A stretch of DNA of 64,000 nucleotides from Lepidostoma basale (GCA_022606425.2 JAHDVF020000459.1:62001-126000), one strand, 5' to 3'; shown: positions 62,201-63,297, counted from the stretch's first letter. Notes: generated by a model from the letters alone, not told the origin. Program-made: numbers and translations.

Positions 62201-63297
62201 TTATACAAAAACACAGAATGTTGTACATTTCTTTTGTATGTATACAATCCAAGATATTTAAAACTAACTAACTGACCACCATGCCGTTTCCCCGGAGGGG
62301 TAAGCAGAGGATAGATCGCCACATTGTTCTATCCTGACATAACTCTCGCGCCCCTTCTACATTCACACATCGTGACATGCACGCTCGTCGATTGTTCCTA
62401 CTTCGAACATGTCCGCCTTTCAGCAATTGATTTATTTGGTCATGCCATGTCTTCCTTGGCCTGCCTCGACTTCTTTCTCCATTCACACTACTTGTATATA
62501 TCTTTATAACCATTCTTCCCACATCCATTTGTTCCATATGTCCAAACCATCTTAGTGACCCTTTCTTCATTTTATTTATCATGCATTCATCCCCCTTACA
62601 TTAATGTCTTACTTCATCATTAGATATTCTATCGTAAATTGTTTATCTACACATTCTTCTTAGTGACCTCGTTTCTACGACATTTATCCTAATTTCATTC
62701 TTCTTCTGCCAATTCCAAGCTTCCCTTCTATACATAAGGGTCGGCACTAGAACTCCATTGTGCACTGCCACCTTTGCTTCAGTCGATATATTTCTATTTG
62801 CGGTAATGACTTTGAGTGCACTATTTATTTAGTTTCCAGCTCCAACCCTTCTCCATTCATCCATCTCTTGTGAACTGCTTCCCAGATAAATAAATTCGGT
62901 AACCTACTCTAATTTTTCACCGTTCGCACTTATATCACAATCCGTCATAAATTCTTCCTTTTCAAATACCAAAGATATTTAAATAAATCTTTAACTCTCG
63001 AAACCTTTGAAAAACTACGATACATATTCTAAGAACACGAATTGTTAAAAATAATTTATACGAAAATTATGGGTCTTAGAGAGTTTAAATCAGATTAAAA
63101 AAAAAACGTTATACCAATAAATTACATTACAGATATCATCTTCGAACACAATATTAAGGTAGGCATTTAAACTTACGCCATGCGGCATACACATCCCCCA
63201 TAGTGTCCGGGGGGCTGTTCAGCGAAGGGGAGGGATCCCCCGTAGAGGCGGATCCAGCAGAGCTCCCTCCCCCGTTTACTCCGGGCCACTGACTCAT
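8124..63297 (-). CDS. EML: echinoderm microtubule-associated protein-like (EML), complete 18-exon gene
   Basis: Eighteen exons (each listed separately) join to 2718 nt and 905 residues with compatible phases and GT-AG junctions throughout. EML proteins bind microtubules and tubulin. Domains: N-terminal coiled coil at about residues 41-85 (the trimerisation region of EMLs); Ser/Thr/Pro/Arg-rich basic linker at 90-265; HELP motif at about 275-330 (FLRGRP ... KLKLDWVYGYRGKDCR); then a tandem WD propeller to the C terminus (HIRVWNS, ISVWEWQ, IAFWNLD, IIIWGRG, LLQMWDA, KWMVYDS, FIYIYQID, ELLYW, VMQWSLD). The layout and length match the EML1/2/4 subgroup (human EML1 about 815, EML4 about 980 residues). 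There is no DCX domain. An in-frame TAA 30 nt upstream of the ATG supports the start. Exact orthology within EML1/2/4 is not resolved. Confidence 0.95.
9241..9467 (-). CDS. EML: EML exon 17
   Basis: Acceptor TTCTCGCAG, donor GTAATG (phase 0). Residues 794-869, with the conserved GIWPENADGTDIN and DDFGKVKLFTF blocks. Reading through the donor would hit a stop 12 nt later, so splicing into exon 18 is required for the last blade. Confidence 0.92.
9821..9981. mobile_element. Harbinger-like MITE
   Basis: 161-bp unit with inverted ends GGGTACAGCCACACTG and (reversed) GGGTACGTCCACACCG, flanked on both sides by TAA, the 3-bp target duplication usual for PIF/Harbinger. It is more GC-rich than its surroundings. 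Lies in the intron between EML exons 17 and 16. Confidence 0.7.
10046..10133 (-). CDS. EML: EML exon 16
   Basis: Acceptor TTACAG, donor GTGAGT, entry phase 0, exit phase 1. Residues 765-794: GHSSYVTHVDWSADSQYLRS, then NSGDYELLYW completed by the next exon. Confidence 0.93.
10487..10533 (-). ncRNA. hammerhead-ribozyme-like motif (left arm)
   Basis: On the minus strand: stem I strand ATGTAGCA, core CTGAAGA, one extra A, stem II GGAC/GUCC with loop CGGUU, GAAAC, AT, GTC, stem I strand TGATATGT. One stem I mismatch relative to the other arm. Resembles a type I hammerhead with a self-complementary stem III (ACATGT). Activity not shown; the extra base after CUGANGA departs from consensus. Confidence 0.5.
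10690..11975 (+). mobile_element. mariner transposon, 1286 bp, TA target duplication
   Basis: Perfect inverted repeats of about 31 bp (left end TTAGGTCCTTACATATGAAA, right end its complement) are flanked by TA at 10688-10689 and 11976-11977. It carries one transposase reading frame of the cecropia/mori mariner type, now disrupted. The intact ends suggest a fairly recent insertion or one still mobilisable in trans. Confidence 0.93.
10879..11897 (+). pseudogene. mariner transposase, disrupted
   Basis: Cut-and-paste transposase of the Tc1/mariner D,D34D class, usually about 345 residues. The start chosen is the ATG at 10879 (MENFKYRVIYEYEF), which opens the N-terminal HTH region. The RGRPETKVD linker, WVPHELS motif, first catalytic Asp (TCDEKW), second (LLHDNARPH) and third (YSPDLAPTDY, 34 residues on) are all present. 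Two lesions: an in-frame TAA at 11527-11529 (codon 217, between the first and second catalytic Asp) and a frameshift near 11835 that ends the frame early, although C-terminal codons continue in another frame to 11897. It cannot make a full transposase. Confidence 0.93.
12048..12236 (+). mobile_element. tRNA-derived SINE, family 2
   Basis: Box A-like GTGGTCTAGGGG at the head and box B-like GGGTTCAAGCCTGG at 12098-12111, about 35 bp apart. The body follows (GAGCTATTTTCTGCTCACAT, then ATATCATTGATGTAAATCC) and it ends in an A-run at 12220-12231. A second copy in reverse lies at 32080-32272. Confidence 0.8.
12467..12513 (+). ncRNA. hammerhead-ribozyme-like motif (right arm, best example)
   Basis: Order on the plus strand: stem I strand ATGTATCA (12467-12474), CTGAAGA (12475-12481), extra A, GGAC, loop CGGTT, GTCC (12483-12495), GAAAC (12496-12500), AT, GTC (12503-12505), stem I strand TGATATGT (12506-12513). 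Stem I pairs over 8 positions (two G-U), stem II over 4. The expected cleavage site would follow C12505. Stem III is only the self-complementary ACATGT, as in minimal hammerheads thought to act as dimers. The extra A between CUGANGA and stem II is non-consensus. Confidence 0.55.
13137..13269 (-). CDS. EML: EML exon 15
   Basis: Acceptor TTTTACAG, donor GTAATA. Residues 720-764: AEPLQCIKYSPDGHYVAFGS, then RDNFIYIYQID, a WD blade with the conserved NFIY step. Confidence 0.94.
13358..13479 (-). CDS. EML: EML exon 14
   Basis: Acceptor TTTTTTTAG, donor GTATGT, entry phase 0, exit phase 2. Residues 680-720: ERAQSCAFSRDGSVVAVG, then TGKWMVYDSVTRELIATNTD. Confidence 0.94.
13666..14177. mobile_element. 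piggyBac-like MITE, 504 bp
   Basis: TTAA at 13666-13669 and 14174-14177. Ends are CCCTAGAACCCTAC and its exact complement GTAGGGTTCTAGGG, the CCCTAGA-type terminus of piggyBac. No transposase. Short subterminal palindromes (GGGGTGCCCCAGCACCCC) near the right end. Confidence 0.85.
14308..14438 (-). CDS. EML: EML exon 13
   Basis: Acceptor AATTTAG, donor GTAAGT, entry phase 1, exit phase 0. Residues 636-679: GHLDELWGLACHP, then TAGWDRLLQMWDA. Confidence 0.94.
14462..14806 (+). mobile_element. internally deleted LINE-A derivative, copy 1
   Basis: An AT-rich leader, then the LINE-A 5' block (GCGATGAGGTTCGCAACCC, CCGCGGGGGCG, ATGGAGTGCCGCAT) runs straight into the LINE-A 3' end (GTCCATTC, GGGGAGACGGCGTGATGG) and a TTAG repeat tail. 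About 2.9 kb of coding sequence is missing. The same junction occurs at 41599-41958 and, in reverse, at 31175-31320. Confidence 0.85.
14858..15463 (-). mobile_element. LINE-A 3' fragment
   Basis: The minus strand keeps a 195-codon frame from MSKMYEACKKSDLVMNV through GSLRWFGHMERMDERRMVKK, then jumps by deletion to the 3' terminus. It lies in the intron between EML exons 13 and 12, tail to tail with the deleted derivative at 14462-14806. Confidence 0.85.
15497..15623 (-). CDS. EML: EML exon 12
   Basis: Acceptor TTTCTAG, donor GTTAGT, entry phase 0, exit phase 1. Residues 594-636: IEGHFGGVRVLAEGRG, then LIGTTKNCILQGDL. Confidence 0.93.
15711..15919 (-). CDS. EML: EML exon 11
   Basis: Acceptor AATTTCAG, donor GTAATG, entry phase 1, exit phase 0. 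Residues 524-593: GDTISGDSNGNIIIWGRG, then HEGSVFSICVL and SGGGKDNRIVQLD, two WD blades. Confidence 0.95.
16010..16450 (-). mobile_element. LINE-A 3' fragment
   Basis: The minus strand contains degraded copies of the LINE-A blocks around GHMERMDG, RKTWHDQI and VVWRSILSAYTFGETV. It is interrupted by frameshifts and lacks a clean 3' tail. Confidence 0.7.
16517..16637. mobile_element. foldback MITE with CCGGTTTCGGCAG core
   Basis: Inverted outer arms (AAATGTACATTTAGTTAAAA and its reversed partner) flank a core that on the minus strand reads GCAG, TGCG, CTGC, CGAAACCGGTC, the GAAAC...GTC half of the hammerhead-like module. The CUGANGA part is eroded. A T-run precedes it at 16497-16516. Confidence 0.55.
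16809..16995 (-). CDS. EML: EML exon 10
   Basis: Acceptor TTTTTCAG, donor GTAATT, entry phase 0, exit phase 1. Residues 462-524: CSVDTVIAAEFHP, ITCGKSHI-like VTCGKSHIAFWNLD, then KPKYVTCLAFNHNG. Confidence 0.95.
17172..17800. mobile_element. foldback MITE (GATAATGCCTT family) split by LINE-B
   Basis: Left arm about 17172-17277 and right arm 17656-17800 are inverted copies (AAAATGTCTGTCTTCTAGGA at the left; TCCTAGAAGACAGATGTTTT at the right). The loop holds a LINE-B insertion. The same family recurs at 44520-45320, 47700-47810, 51760-51985 and 54080-54500. Confidence 0.7.
17278..17655 (+). mobile_element. LINE-B 3' fragment inserted in a foldback element
   Basis: Reads SNAVLWTMACEKPIREKVAR, KWQGIGHTLRRNP, IAQGALDWSLMGERGSG and ends in an AAG repeat tail at 17641-17657. 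It is 5'-truncated at the same region as the minus-strand copy at 5955. Confidence 0.8.
18123..18329 (-). CDS. EML: EML exon 9
   Basis: Acceptor ACTCTAG, donor GTAATT; 69 whole codons. Residues 393-461: PHIRVWNSVSLATLAVIG, ERGVSCLSFSRADGG, then ISVWEWQRGEKGSKI. Confidence 0.95.
18330..19362. other. intron, no element recognised
   Basis: AT-rich intronic sequence between EML exons 9 and 8. I see no ORF, inverted repeat or LINE similarity before the LINE-A fragment that starts at 19363. Confidence 0.4.
19363..19815 (-). mobile_element. LINE-A 3' fragment
   Basis: The minus strand reads ESKINAVEMKYLRRMCG, GSLRWFGHMKRMNEERMVK, then the 3' terminus GCGTGATGGTTAGTTAGTTA. 5'-truncated copy. Confidence 0.8.
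20023..20233 (-). CDS. EML: EML exon 8 (end of HELP, first WD blade)
   Basis: Acceptor TTATTCCAG, donor GTAAAC, entry phase 2, exit phase 0. Residues 322-392: RGKDCRNNLYLLPTGEMVYF, VASVVVLFNVDEQCQRHYLG, HTDDVKCLSVHPNKLIVATG, the most conserved stretch of EMLs. Confidence 0.96.
20382..20775. mobile_element. TTAA-flanked foldback MITE (TTGTATCTCAATAGAGA family)
   Basis: Ends AATTGTATCTCAATAGAGAT and (reversed) AATTGTATCTCAATAGAAAC. The same family is at 28726-29015 and 55054-55313, sharing GGACTTATGACCTGTCATTG and GTTGGGTTAAGCG. The left part of this copy contains a small tandem duplication of GATGTAAATTAGTAATGTG. Confidence 0.7.
20890..21240 (+). mobile_element. possible degraded LINE (jockey/CR1-like C terminus)
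   Basis: One frame reads CKDLPQDIKESKNVNIFRNQ, like the 'LP.DIK....F' C terminus of jockey/CR1 reverse transcriptases. The rest is too decayed to assign. Confidence 0.35.
22440..22745 (+). mobile_element. LINE-A 3' fragment
   Basis: Reads KAKIAVHNGVLVSTLMYGSE, WNWQKKDESRINTVEMRSLR, then loses frame after ADIKKE; internally deleted before the 3' end CCTACCCCTACGGGAAACTG. Confidence 0.8.
22961..22980 (+). repeat. four-unit GGTTA (TTAGG) tract
   Basis: Four perfect GGTTA units, i.e. the insect telomere repeat TTAGG in phase. It is short, so it may be chance or a repair patch; it does not mark a telomere. Confidence 0.6.
23709..24185 (+). mobile_element. LINE 3' end, RRMDPSR type
   Basis: Frames read VRIHKTCVRPIMTYGIE, TLRNISGKTQQERRGNTRIR, then YWYAHVRRMDPSRL and GRRSPGRQPKRWIDSW, the post-RT and RNA-binding tail of a non-LTR element. 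A short relative is at 39935-40045. Confidence 0.7.
24200..24367 (-). CDS. EML: EML exon 7 (HELP motif)
   Basis: Acceptor AAATTGTAG, donor GTAAAC, entry phase 2, exit phase 2. Residues 266-322: DGTVRMFLRGRPIVLHAPA, then VAPPPHTKLKLDWVYGYR. This is the HELP segment that forms part of the EML propeller fold. It lies just 3' of the longest intron. Confidence 0.96.
25285..25590 (-). mobile_element. LINE-A 3' fragment, heavily decayed
   Basis: The minus strand retains the 3' terminus TGCGTGATGGTTGTTTAGTT plus pieces of the preceding coding block; the middle contains a small foldback around 25480-25530. Confidence 0.6.
25699..25730 (+). ncRNA. hammerhead-like module, CAGAAGA variant
   Basis: Order CAGAAGA, T, GGCAGC...GCTGCA hairpin, GAAAC, CG, GTC. 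U4 of the hammerhead core is A here. The surrounding element is too eroded to define ends. Confidence 0.35.
26231..26361. mobile_element. foldback MITE with CAGAAGATGGCAG core
   Basis: Inverted arms TATTTAGTGTGCTTCCATTT and (reversed) TATTTAGTGTGCTTCCACTT flank the module at 26285-26316: CAGAAGA, T, GGCAGC/GCTGAC hairpin, GAAAC, CG, GTC. Confidence 0.65.
26393..26565 (+). mobile_element. LINE-A extreme 3' end
   Basis: Reads as the last ~45 codons (NQILNVGHVRSQRNRRAC-like) and the terminus GGGGAGACGGCGTGATGG followed by TTAG. Confidence 0.8.
27245..27445 (+). other. unexplained short open frame
   Basis: A 65-codon frame preceded by a polypyrimidine-poor but usable acceptor (CTTGCTACAG) and ending TGA. 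It is Lys/Asn/Ser-rich (KDDKILLYETQKSD) with no similarity I recognise. It may be chance or a UTR/exon of an unannotated transcript. Confidence 0.2.
27690..28330 (-). mobile_element. RTE-type LINE 3' fragment
   Basis: The minus strand reads KYLGHNILLSRDDQTAELQR, RIGHGWAAFGNLKKFFNSKI, PQCLKRKMYDQCVLL, then LTLTKSTIRRLRVAQRKHER in another frame, followed by a 3' region ending CCGTTGTCGTCC...GCTAGACATAGGCC. Frameshifted and inactive. Confidence 0.8.
28351..28599. mobile_element. hAT-like MITE, 249 bp, near-perfect 64-bp inverted repeats
   Basis: Ends CAGTGGCGGTATTTCCATAG and (reversed) CAGTGGCGGTACTCCCATAG, with only about two mismatches over some 64 bp. Flanks GGTCTAAC (28343-28350) and AGTCTAAC (28600-28607) form an 8-bp target duplication with one mismatch, as for hAT. 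Confidence 0.88.
28640..29150 (+). repeat. dispersed retroelement segment split by a foldback MITE
   Basis: 28640-28725 and 29085-29150 correspond to the two halves of the repeat at 5340-5495. Between them lies the TTAA foldback 28726-29015 and a short extra flank. Confidence 0.5.
28726..29015. mobile_element. TTAA foldback MITE, long perfect arms
   Basis: Starts and ends TTAATTGTATCTCAATAGAG. Arms stay paired for about 75 bp through GCAAACTGGAAACTGAATAT and TTTACAGGA.TTATGACC. Same family as 20382 and 55054. Confidence 0.8.
29537..29850. mobile_element. foldback element with hammerhead-like module
   Basis: Inverted ends (TTTCTCTTTTTCTTTTTTAT and its reversed partner). On the minus strand near 29600-29630: TTGATGA, A, GGAC/GTCC with loop TGGTT, GAAAC, AT, GTC, then ATGTA pairing with upstream TACAT. 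C3 of the core is T. Confidence 0.65.
29626..30104 (+). repeat. direct repeat pair of ~168 bp
   Basis: 29626-29793 and 29938-30104 are near-identical (TTTTAATGAATTGAAACATA ... ATCTTCATTCAAGAAATAT). The first copy lies inside the foldback element, the second outside, so the pattern suggests a duplication tied to that insertion. Confidence 0.7.
30925..31160 (+). mobile_element. LINE-B 3' fragment
   Basis: Reads GGKRKRDRPRATWRRTLQDE, LRQQASLGMMLGIRHAIESG, ending in a GACGAAGAGACAAAAA tail. It immediately precedes the reversed LINE-A derivative. Confidence 0.75.
31175..31320 (-). mobile_element. internally deleted LINE-A derivative, copy 3
   Basis: On the minus strand: CCGCGGGGGCG, AAGAGAAGGATGGAGTGCC, then straight to GTCCATTATTTCTGCC and GGGGAGACGGCCTGATGG. 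Same fusion as at 14462 and 41599, but shorter on the 5' side. Confidence 0.8.
31686..31800. mobile_element. foldback MITE with two hammerhead-like modules
   Basis: Plus arm 31749-31779: CAGAAGA, T, GGC...GTC hairpin, GAAAC, CG, GTT; a 3-bp stem I (TAC/GTA) flanks it. Minus arm 31711-31741: CAGAAGA, GTAGC/GCTAC hairpin, GAAAC, CG, GTC. Confidence 0.6.
31865..32069 (+). mobile_element. RTE-type LINE fragment, cut by a SINE
   Basis: Reads NRRVGLSWAAFKNLGHILKN, then VLPVFTYGIETVTMSQKSVN and KLRVTQ, where the SINE begins. The continuing sequence of this family is seen at 44691-45118. Confidence 0.8.
32080..32272 (-). mobile_element. tRNA-derived SINE, family 2, reversed
   Basis: Reverse complement of the 12048-12236 copy, with box B (GGGTTCAAGCCTGG) and box A (GTGGTCTAGGGG) intact. 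GTTGTTGAT before and GTTATTGAT after are a likely target duplication. Confidence 0.8.
32278..32470 (+). mobile_element. LINE 3' end
   Basis: Reads MPDSRILKIIMKGHPSGRRR, VGRPRLRWKDEVRKDAAQLL, DRRSWRHRL, the basic C-terminal tail of a non-LTR polyprotein. Confidence 0.7.
33111..33260 (+). repeat. two-copy tandem repeat
   Basis: AAAACCTATGT.AGA.TG then GGATATAATAAAGCACAT occurs twice, about 85 bp apart, with moderate divergence. Confidence 0.5.
33535..33715 (+). mobile_element. LINE 3' end
   Basis: RGGRPKLKWMGLI followed by a short C-terminal block and a GAAGAAGAAG tail. Related in pattern to 55400-55610. Confidence 0.55.
34638..35155. mobile_element. piggyBac-like MITE, 510 bp
   Basis: TTAA at 34638-34641 and 35152-35155. 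Ends CCCCTTACTGCATG and (reversed) CCCCTTACGGCATAC. AT-rich interior with no ORF. Confidence 0.8.
35345..36045 (-). mobile_element. LINE-A 3' fragment split by a SINE
   Basis: Minus strand 35665-35345 reads LMIMKGSLRWFGHMERMDGE, SRPRKTWHDQINQILKVGHV to CQDCQE; 36045-35925 carries the preceding block. The family 1 SINE at 35668-35912 interrupts it. Confidence 0.8.
35668..35912 (+). mobile_element. tRNA-derived SINE, family 1 (inside LINE-A)
   Basis: Box B GGTTCCGGGTTCAATCCCGG, body AATAAAATGGCGATAGATTA, 3' end GATGTAAAGAGTAATTCCAC and an AAT repeat tail. The box A end is slightly truncated. Confidence 0.8.
36300..36736 (+). mobile_element. tRNA-derived SINE, family 1, split by a second SINE and by a Helitron
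   Basis: Head 36300-36385 (box A CAGAGTGGTAAGAGC, box B GGTCCTGGGTTTAATCCC). The middle resumes at 36650 (TGTCACACTGTCTTTGCTC) and runs to AATCAATATAA at 36736, where the Helitron begins. The 3' end resumes at 42845 with TAGCTAATAAAAT. Confidence 0.8.
36386..36645 (-). mobile_element. tRNA-derived SINE, family 1, reversed and nested
   Basis: Complete reversed copy: 3' ATT repeat at the left, GATGTAAAGAGCGATTCAAC on the minus strand, box B GGTTCCGGGTTCGATTC and box A at the right. Confidence 0.8.
37515..39690 (+). repeat. direct repeat pair (~340 bp) inside the Helitron
   Basis: 37515-37866 and 39365-39690 share TACCACAGCAACG.TAAGAAA through GTTGCAATTCT, about 1.85 kb apart with only scattered differences. 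Confidence 0.8.
39935..40045 (+). mobile_element. LINE 3' snippet, RRMDPSR type
   Basis: RGWGKQRRRYWSSHVQRMDP matches the block at 23985-24035. An imperfect tandem duplication of GAGGATGGGGAAGACAACGC is present. Confidence 0.6.
40165..40600 (+). mobile_element. jockey/CR1-like LINE C-terminal fragment
   Basis: Reads HSHLSYLSCIWGFITKKKAN, IQVIQNRAVRNIFRLPWYTH, a typical post-YADD region, then in another frame LQFIASTEFNKLPNDLIMMS. It accounts for much of the extra length in the second copy of the duplicated Helitron segment. Confidence 0.75.
41145..41315 (-). mobile_element. LINE-A extreme 3' end inside the Helitron
   Basis: Minus strand: LKVGHVRSRRNRHACMTRCM-like block, then GGGGAAACGGCGTGATGGTT and a TTTG repeat tail. 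Confidence 0.75.
41599..41958 (+). mobile_element. internally deleted LINE-A derivative, copy 2
   Basis: Matches copy 1 at 14462-14806 over its whole length: ATGTGTTATTACATTATGTG, GGGTGTTGGACGATCGAAG, CCGCGGGGCG, ATGGAGTGCCGCATCAG, then GTCCATTCTCTCTGC and GACGGCGTGATGGTTAG. Some 20 bp of extra sequence near the left end. Confidence 0.85.
42155..42440 (+). mobile_element. LINE 3' fragment inside the Helitron
   Basis: Reads RSQARWSDDIKRVAGGQWRR, AARDTVVEVGKGG, the C-terminal tail of an RTE-like LINE. Partial relatives of its start are at 38085-38200 and 39135-39215. Confidence 0.6.
42868..43008 (+). mobile_element. LINE-A extreme 3' end
   Basis: MTRCMNVEEAREICQERK-like codons followed by GGGGAGACGGCGTGATGG and (TTAG)n. 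Confidence 0.75.
43355..43770 (-). mobile_element. LINE-A 3' fragment
   Basis: Minus strand reads KHGAGKDENRMNAVEMKFLR, RMSCKMMNDRISNADIGKKC, GSLRWFGHVGRMDE, then the 3' part with a deletion. Confidence 0.8.
43771..44519 (-). other. low-repeat intronic stretch, possible alternative EML first exon
   Basis: The least repeat-like part of the long intron. On the EML strand a perfect donor GTAAGT follows AACGGAAACGCAA at about 44095, with an AATATAAAG TATA-like element near 44158. No coding start is visible. Low confidence. Confidence 0.2.
44520..45325. mobile_element. foldback MITE (GATAATGCCTT family) split by RTE-type LINE
   Basis: 44520-44690 carries a left-arm remnant (TTCTGTTTTCTAGAAGTTTT). 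45135-45325 carries a fuller foldback with GATAATGCCTTAG, CGAAACATGTCATTCC. The LINE fragment sits between. Confidence 0.55.
44691..45118 (+). mobile_element. RTE-type LINE 3' end
   Basis: Open frame of about 140 codons: SQKSANKLRVTQRAMERAML, NEDIRVRTKVSDVIKMAATL, KWRWAGHVARDPDEKWTRRL, GVGRPQLRWRDDVRRSAGSA, ending in a GAAGAAGAAGAAG tail. Intact C-terminal piece of a 5'-truncated insertion. Confidence 0.88.
46005..46340 (+). mobile_element. jockey/CR1-like LINE C-terminal fragment
   Basis: Reads IWDPRERTVILELERIQKRF, LRYLYLREY, later GAYIIFLPHRGPSKFSCIES. Several stops. Confidence 0.65.
46560..47107. mobile_element. piggyBac-like TTAA element, copy 1
   Basis: Right end TGTTCAAAACAAAACGCTCG on the minus strand, finishing CGTTAAGGG then TTAA at 47104-47107. 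46665-47107 is the inverted copy of 63546-64000. The left part holds a ~75-bp internal duplication (TTTTGAACGTATTATAAATT / CTTGAACGTACTATACATTT). The left terminus is not clear. Confidence 0.6.
47258..47320 (+). mobile_element. SINE family 1 tail
   Basis: CATCGATTTGGCTAGCGCTG, ATGATGTAAGGAG and an AAT repeat: only the 3' end of the SINE. Confidence 0.65.
47525..47632. mobile_element. foldback MITE with GGCAG/CTGCC module
   Basis: Inverted arms AGTTTTATTCCACTTG and (reversed) AGTTAAATTCCACTTG. On the minus strand the core is GGAAGA, A, GGCAG-TGAG-CTGCC, GAAAC, a degraded hammerhead-like module with a perfect 5-bp stem II. Confidence 0.6.
47690..47810. mobile_element. short foldback MITE (GATAATGCCTT family, core lost)
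   Basis: GAAAACATCTGTTTTATAAT at the left and its inverted relative AGTTTCATTACA...AAAACAGACG at the right. Confidence 0.45.
48527..51600 (+). mobile_element. LINE-A, near-complete non-LTR retrotransposon (RTE-like)
   Basis: Short GC-rich 5' leader (GCGATGAGGTCCGCCACCC, CCGCGGGGGCG), one long reading frame, and a short 3' end GGGGAAACGGCGTGATGG followed by (TTG)n. A single endonuclease-RT frame, no ORF1 and a microsatellite tail instead of poly(A) fit the RTE group; I did not verify the clade. It lies in EML intron 6, opposite in orientation to EML. It is the source-type copy for some 15 fragments in the window. Confidence 0.9.
48587..51573 (+). pseudogene. LINE-A endonuclease-reverse transcriptase, one frameshift
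   Basis: About 990 codons. APE-type endonuclease at residues 1-240: TWNIRG with Asn9, VTE with Glu37, LAGDLNGWVG, IDYVIVD and GTDHF with His238, which would nick target DNA. Reverse transcriptase at about 480-740: VIMPLYKGKG, FVDLQKAYDR (Asp622), GVKQGCVMSP, and YADD at 720-723. Then the C-terminal region WNWQKKDESRINAVEMRSLR, GSLRWFGHMERMDG, RPRKTWHDQI. Lesions: the initiator is GTG where the deleted derivatives have ATG, and a one-base loss in an A-run near 51040 puts a stop after GALK; the frame resumes at 51067 to 51573. All catalytic motifs lie before the frameshift. Confidence 0.92.
51760..51985. mobile_element. foldback MITE (GATAATGCCTT family), diverged
   Basis: ACGTTCATTCTCGTTAGTTA, ATTTAATATGGAGTTAAATA and TTGTTCAAGAAAC match the arms at 17760-17810 and 54120-54160, with AATGTCCTAGCAAGACGAAA at the core. 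Confidence 0.5.
52754..52822 (-). CDS. EML: EML exon 6 (69-nt microexon)
   Basis: Acceptor CTTGTAG, donor GTGAGT, entry and exit both phase 2. Residues 243-266: FSTKSLLNLYSKPSQNGSVL then KHG. It joins exon 5 to the HELP exon in frame. Because both phases match, skipping it would keep the frame, so it could be alternatively spliced. Confidence 0.8.
53207..53253 (-). ncRNA. hammerhead-ribozyme-like motif, consensus core
   Basis: On the minus strand: stem I CAC, core CTGATGA (exact consensus), extra T, stem II GTCAAC/GTTGAT with a 9-nt loop, GAAAC, AGCT, GTC, stem I GTG. Stem III is the self-complementary CAGCTG. The only core deviation is the extra base before stem II. Confidence 0.55.
53365..53406 (+). 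ncRNA. hammerhead-ribozyme-like motif, paired arm
   Basis: CCGATGA (U4 to C), extra T, perfect 6-bp stem II GTCAAC-ATAG-GTTGAC, GAAAC, AGCT, GTA. The altered U4 makes activity unlikely in this copy. Confidence 0.45.
54080..54500. mobile_element. cluster of two foldback MITEs (GATAATGCCTT family)
   Basis: Two consecutive hairpins, 54165-54330 and 54330-54500, each with TTAT..AAGGC and GCCTT..ATAA arms. Cores read TTGATAA, T, GCC...GGC, GAAAC, ATG, a degenerate form of the same module (C3 to U, G8 to A). Confidence 0.65.
54888..55022 (-). CDS. EML: EML exon 5
   Basis: Acceptor TTATGCAG, donor GTACAC, phase 2 in and out. Residues 198-243: Ser/Asn/Gly-rich linker ending TKRWSSTGDFNAPQGGIASN. 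Confidence 0.88.
55054..55313. mobile_element. TTAA foldback MITE (TTGTATCTCAATAGAGA family)
   Basis: Left end TTAATTGTATCTCAATAGAG, right end its inverted copy with two changes. Contains GGACTTATGACCTGTCATTG and GTTGGGTTAAGCG as in the other two copies. Confidence 0.75.
55400..55610 (+). mobile_element. LINE 3' end with tandem duplication
   Basis: GGATGGAAGTTATCAATAGGA occurs twice within about 50 bp, then GAGTCTCAAAAGAGACCAGG. Related in layout to 33535-33715. Confidence 0.5.
55691..55828 (-). CDS. EML: EML exon 4
   Basis: Acceptor TTCTTGCAG, donor GTGAGT, phase 2 in and out. Residues 152-198: strongly Ser/Pro-rich (SLSPAPSPSPRATPHPPPAS), a low-complexity microtubule-binding linker. Confidence 0.9.
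56427..56574 (-). CDS. EML: EML exon 3
   Basis: Acceptor TATTTCAG, donor GTAAAG, entry phase 1, exit phase 2. Residues 103-152: basic Ser/Thr-rich linker (RLRTPAYRQSPDSTIQSTNR, EPSRRTTVHG). Confidence 0.9.
56690..56775 (+). mobile_element. LINE-A fragment
   Basis: TKMTVHNGNLVSTFIYGSEA, a mutated form of the AKTAVHNGVLVPTLMYGSEA block. Confidence 0.6.
57005..57435 (+). mobile_element. LINE fragment (LKISWTE type) split by a foldback
   Basis: 57005-57245 reads LPIKLRMVRFYVLSVLFYGM, ETQTLTKAYTKNLDVIEIWT, SILKISWTERVTNVEVL. After the foldback remnant at 57245-57360 it resumes IKRKKLEYLLRACF. It is followed by a LINE-A fragment. Confidence 0.65.
57436..57680 (+). mobile_element. LINE-A extreme 3' end
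   Basis: KGSQRWFGHMERMNERRIVK, RARNTWHDQINQLLKGGHVR, then CCATTCTCTCTGCTTACC and a C-rich variant of the terminus. Confidence 0.75.
57700..58010 (+). repeat. GC-rich unidentified repeat-like segment
   Basis: 57880-57985 is markedly GC-rich (CGAAGCTGTTATAGGCGCAG, CCCTAGGCCCGTCCCCCGTC) and ends in an AAAAAAT run, as for a retroelement 3' end. No coding similarity. Confidence 0.4.
58335..58520 (-). CDS. EML: EML exon 2 (coiled coil)
   Basis: Acceptor TTTTCAG, donor GTAAGT, phase 1 in and out. Residues 41-103: MLEAEGGSMAVRVGALERRA, LEQGEQLLCLRSSLADALRR, LALLEA, a heptad pattern matching the N-terminal trimerisation coiled coil of EMLs. Confidence 0.93.
58950..59199. mobile_element. TTAA-flanked piggyBac-like MITE (copy 2)
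   Basis: TTAA at 58950-58953 and 59196-59199. Same ends as 5698-5901 (CCCGACGATCGCC ... GATGAATGGG), with about 46 bp more in the middle. Confidence 0.75.
60045..60165 (-). mobile_element. possible RTE-type LINE 3' end
   Basis: TTTGTCGTCCACTGCTGAAA and the following block resemble the 3' region at 27690-27760 (TTGTCGTCCACTGCTAGACA). Confidence 0.4.
60420..60790 (-). mobile_element. jockey/CR1-like LINE C-terminal fragment
   Basis: Minus strand reads MDSLENRRTLRDMMLLHKII, CLHVSHETHREPILLVYRTN, YAQSATLCRICDNYNKH, the 'LE.RR..RD...LYK' C-terminal pattern of jockey/CR1 reverse transcriptases. Confidence 0.7.
60791..61849. other. intron 1 stretch, nothing identified
   Basis: AT-rich, part of the intron between EML exons 1 and 2. 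No element boundaries or coding similarity seen. 61740-61850 has a weak foldback with GATGATGAAGGTATGAAACC and CTTCGAAAAAC. Confidence 0.35.
61850..62010 (+). repeat. dispersed retroelement segment, copy 3
   Basis: CTCTTGACTTTAAATAGTAT, GTATTCCTAAAGTTGAACCA and TTTGAGTAATAAACTAATTT match the repeats at 5340 and 28640. Confidence 0.5.
62263..62975 (-). mobile_element. LINE-A 3' fragment
   Basis: Minus strand runs from the EEFMTDCDISANGEKLE-like region down to MINKMKKGSLRWFGHMEQMD, RGRPRKTWHDQINQLLKGGH and the 3' terminus GGCATGGTGGTCAGTTAG. Several stops and frameshifts. Confidence 0.8.
63177..63297 (-). CDS. EML: EML exon 1 (start codon)
   Basis: ATG at 63297-63295, donor GTAAGT after 63177, exit phase 1. 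Residues 1-41: MSQWPGVNGGGSSAGSASTG, DPSPSLNSPPDTMGDVYAAW. An in-frame TAA lies 30 nt upstream, so this ATG is the first possible start in the exon. Confidence 0.9.
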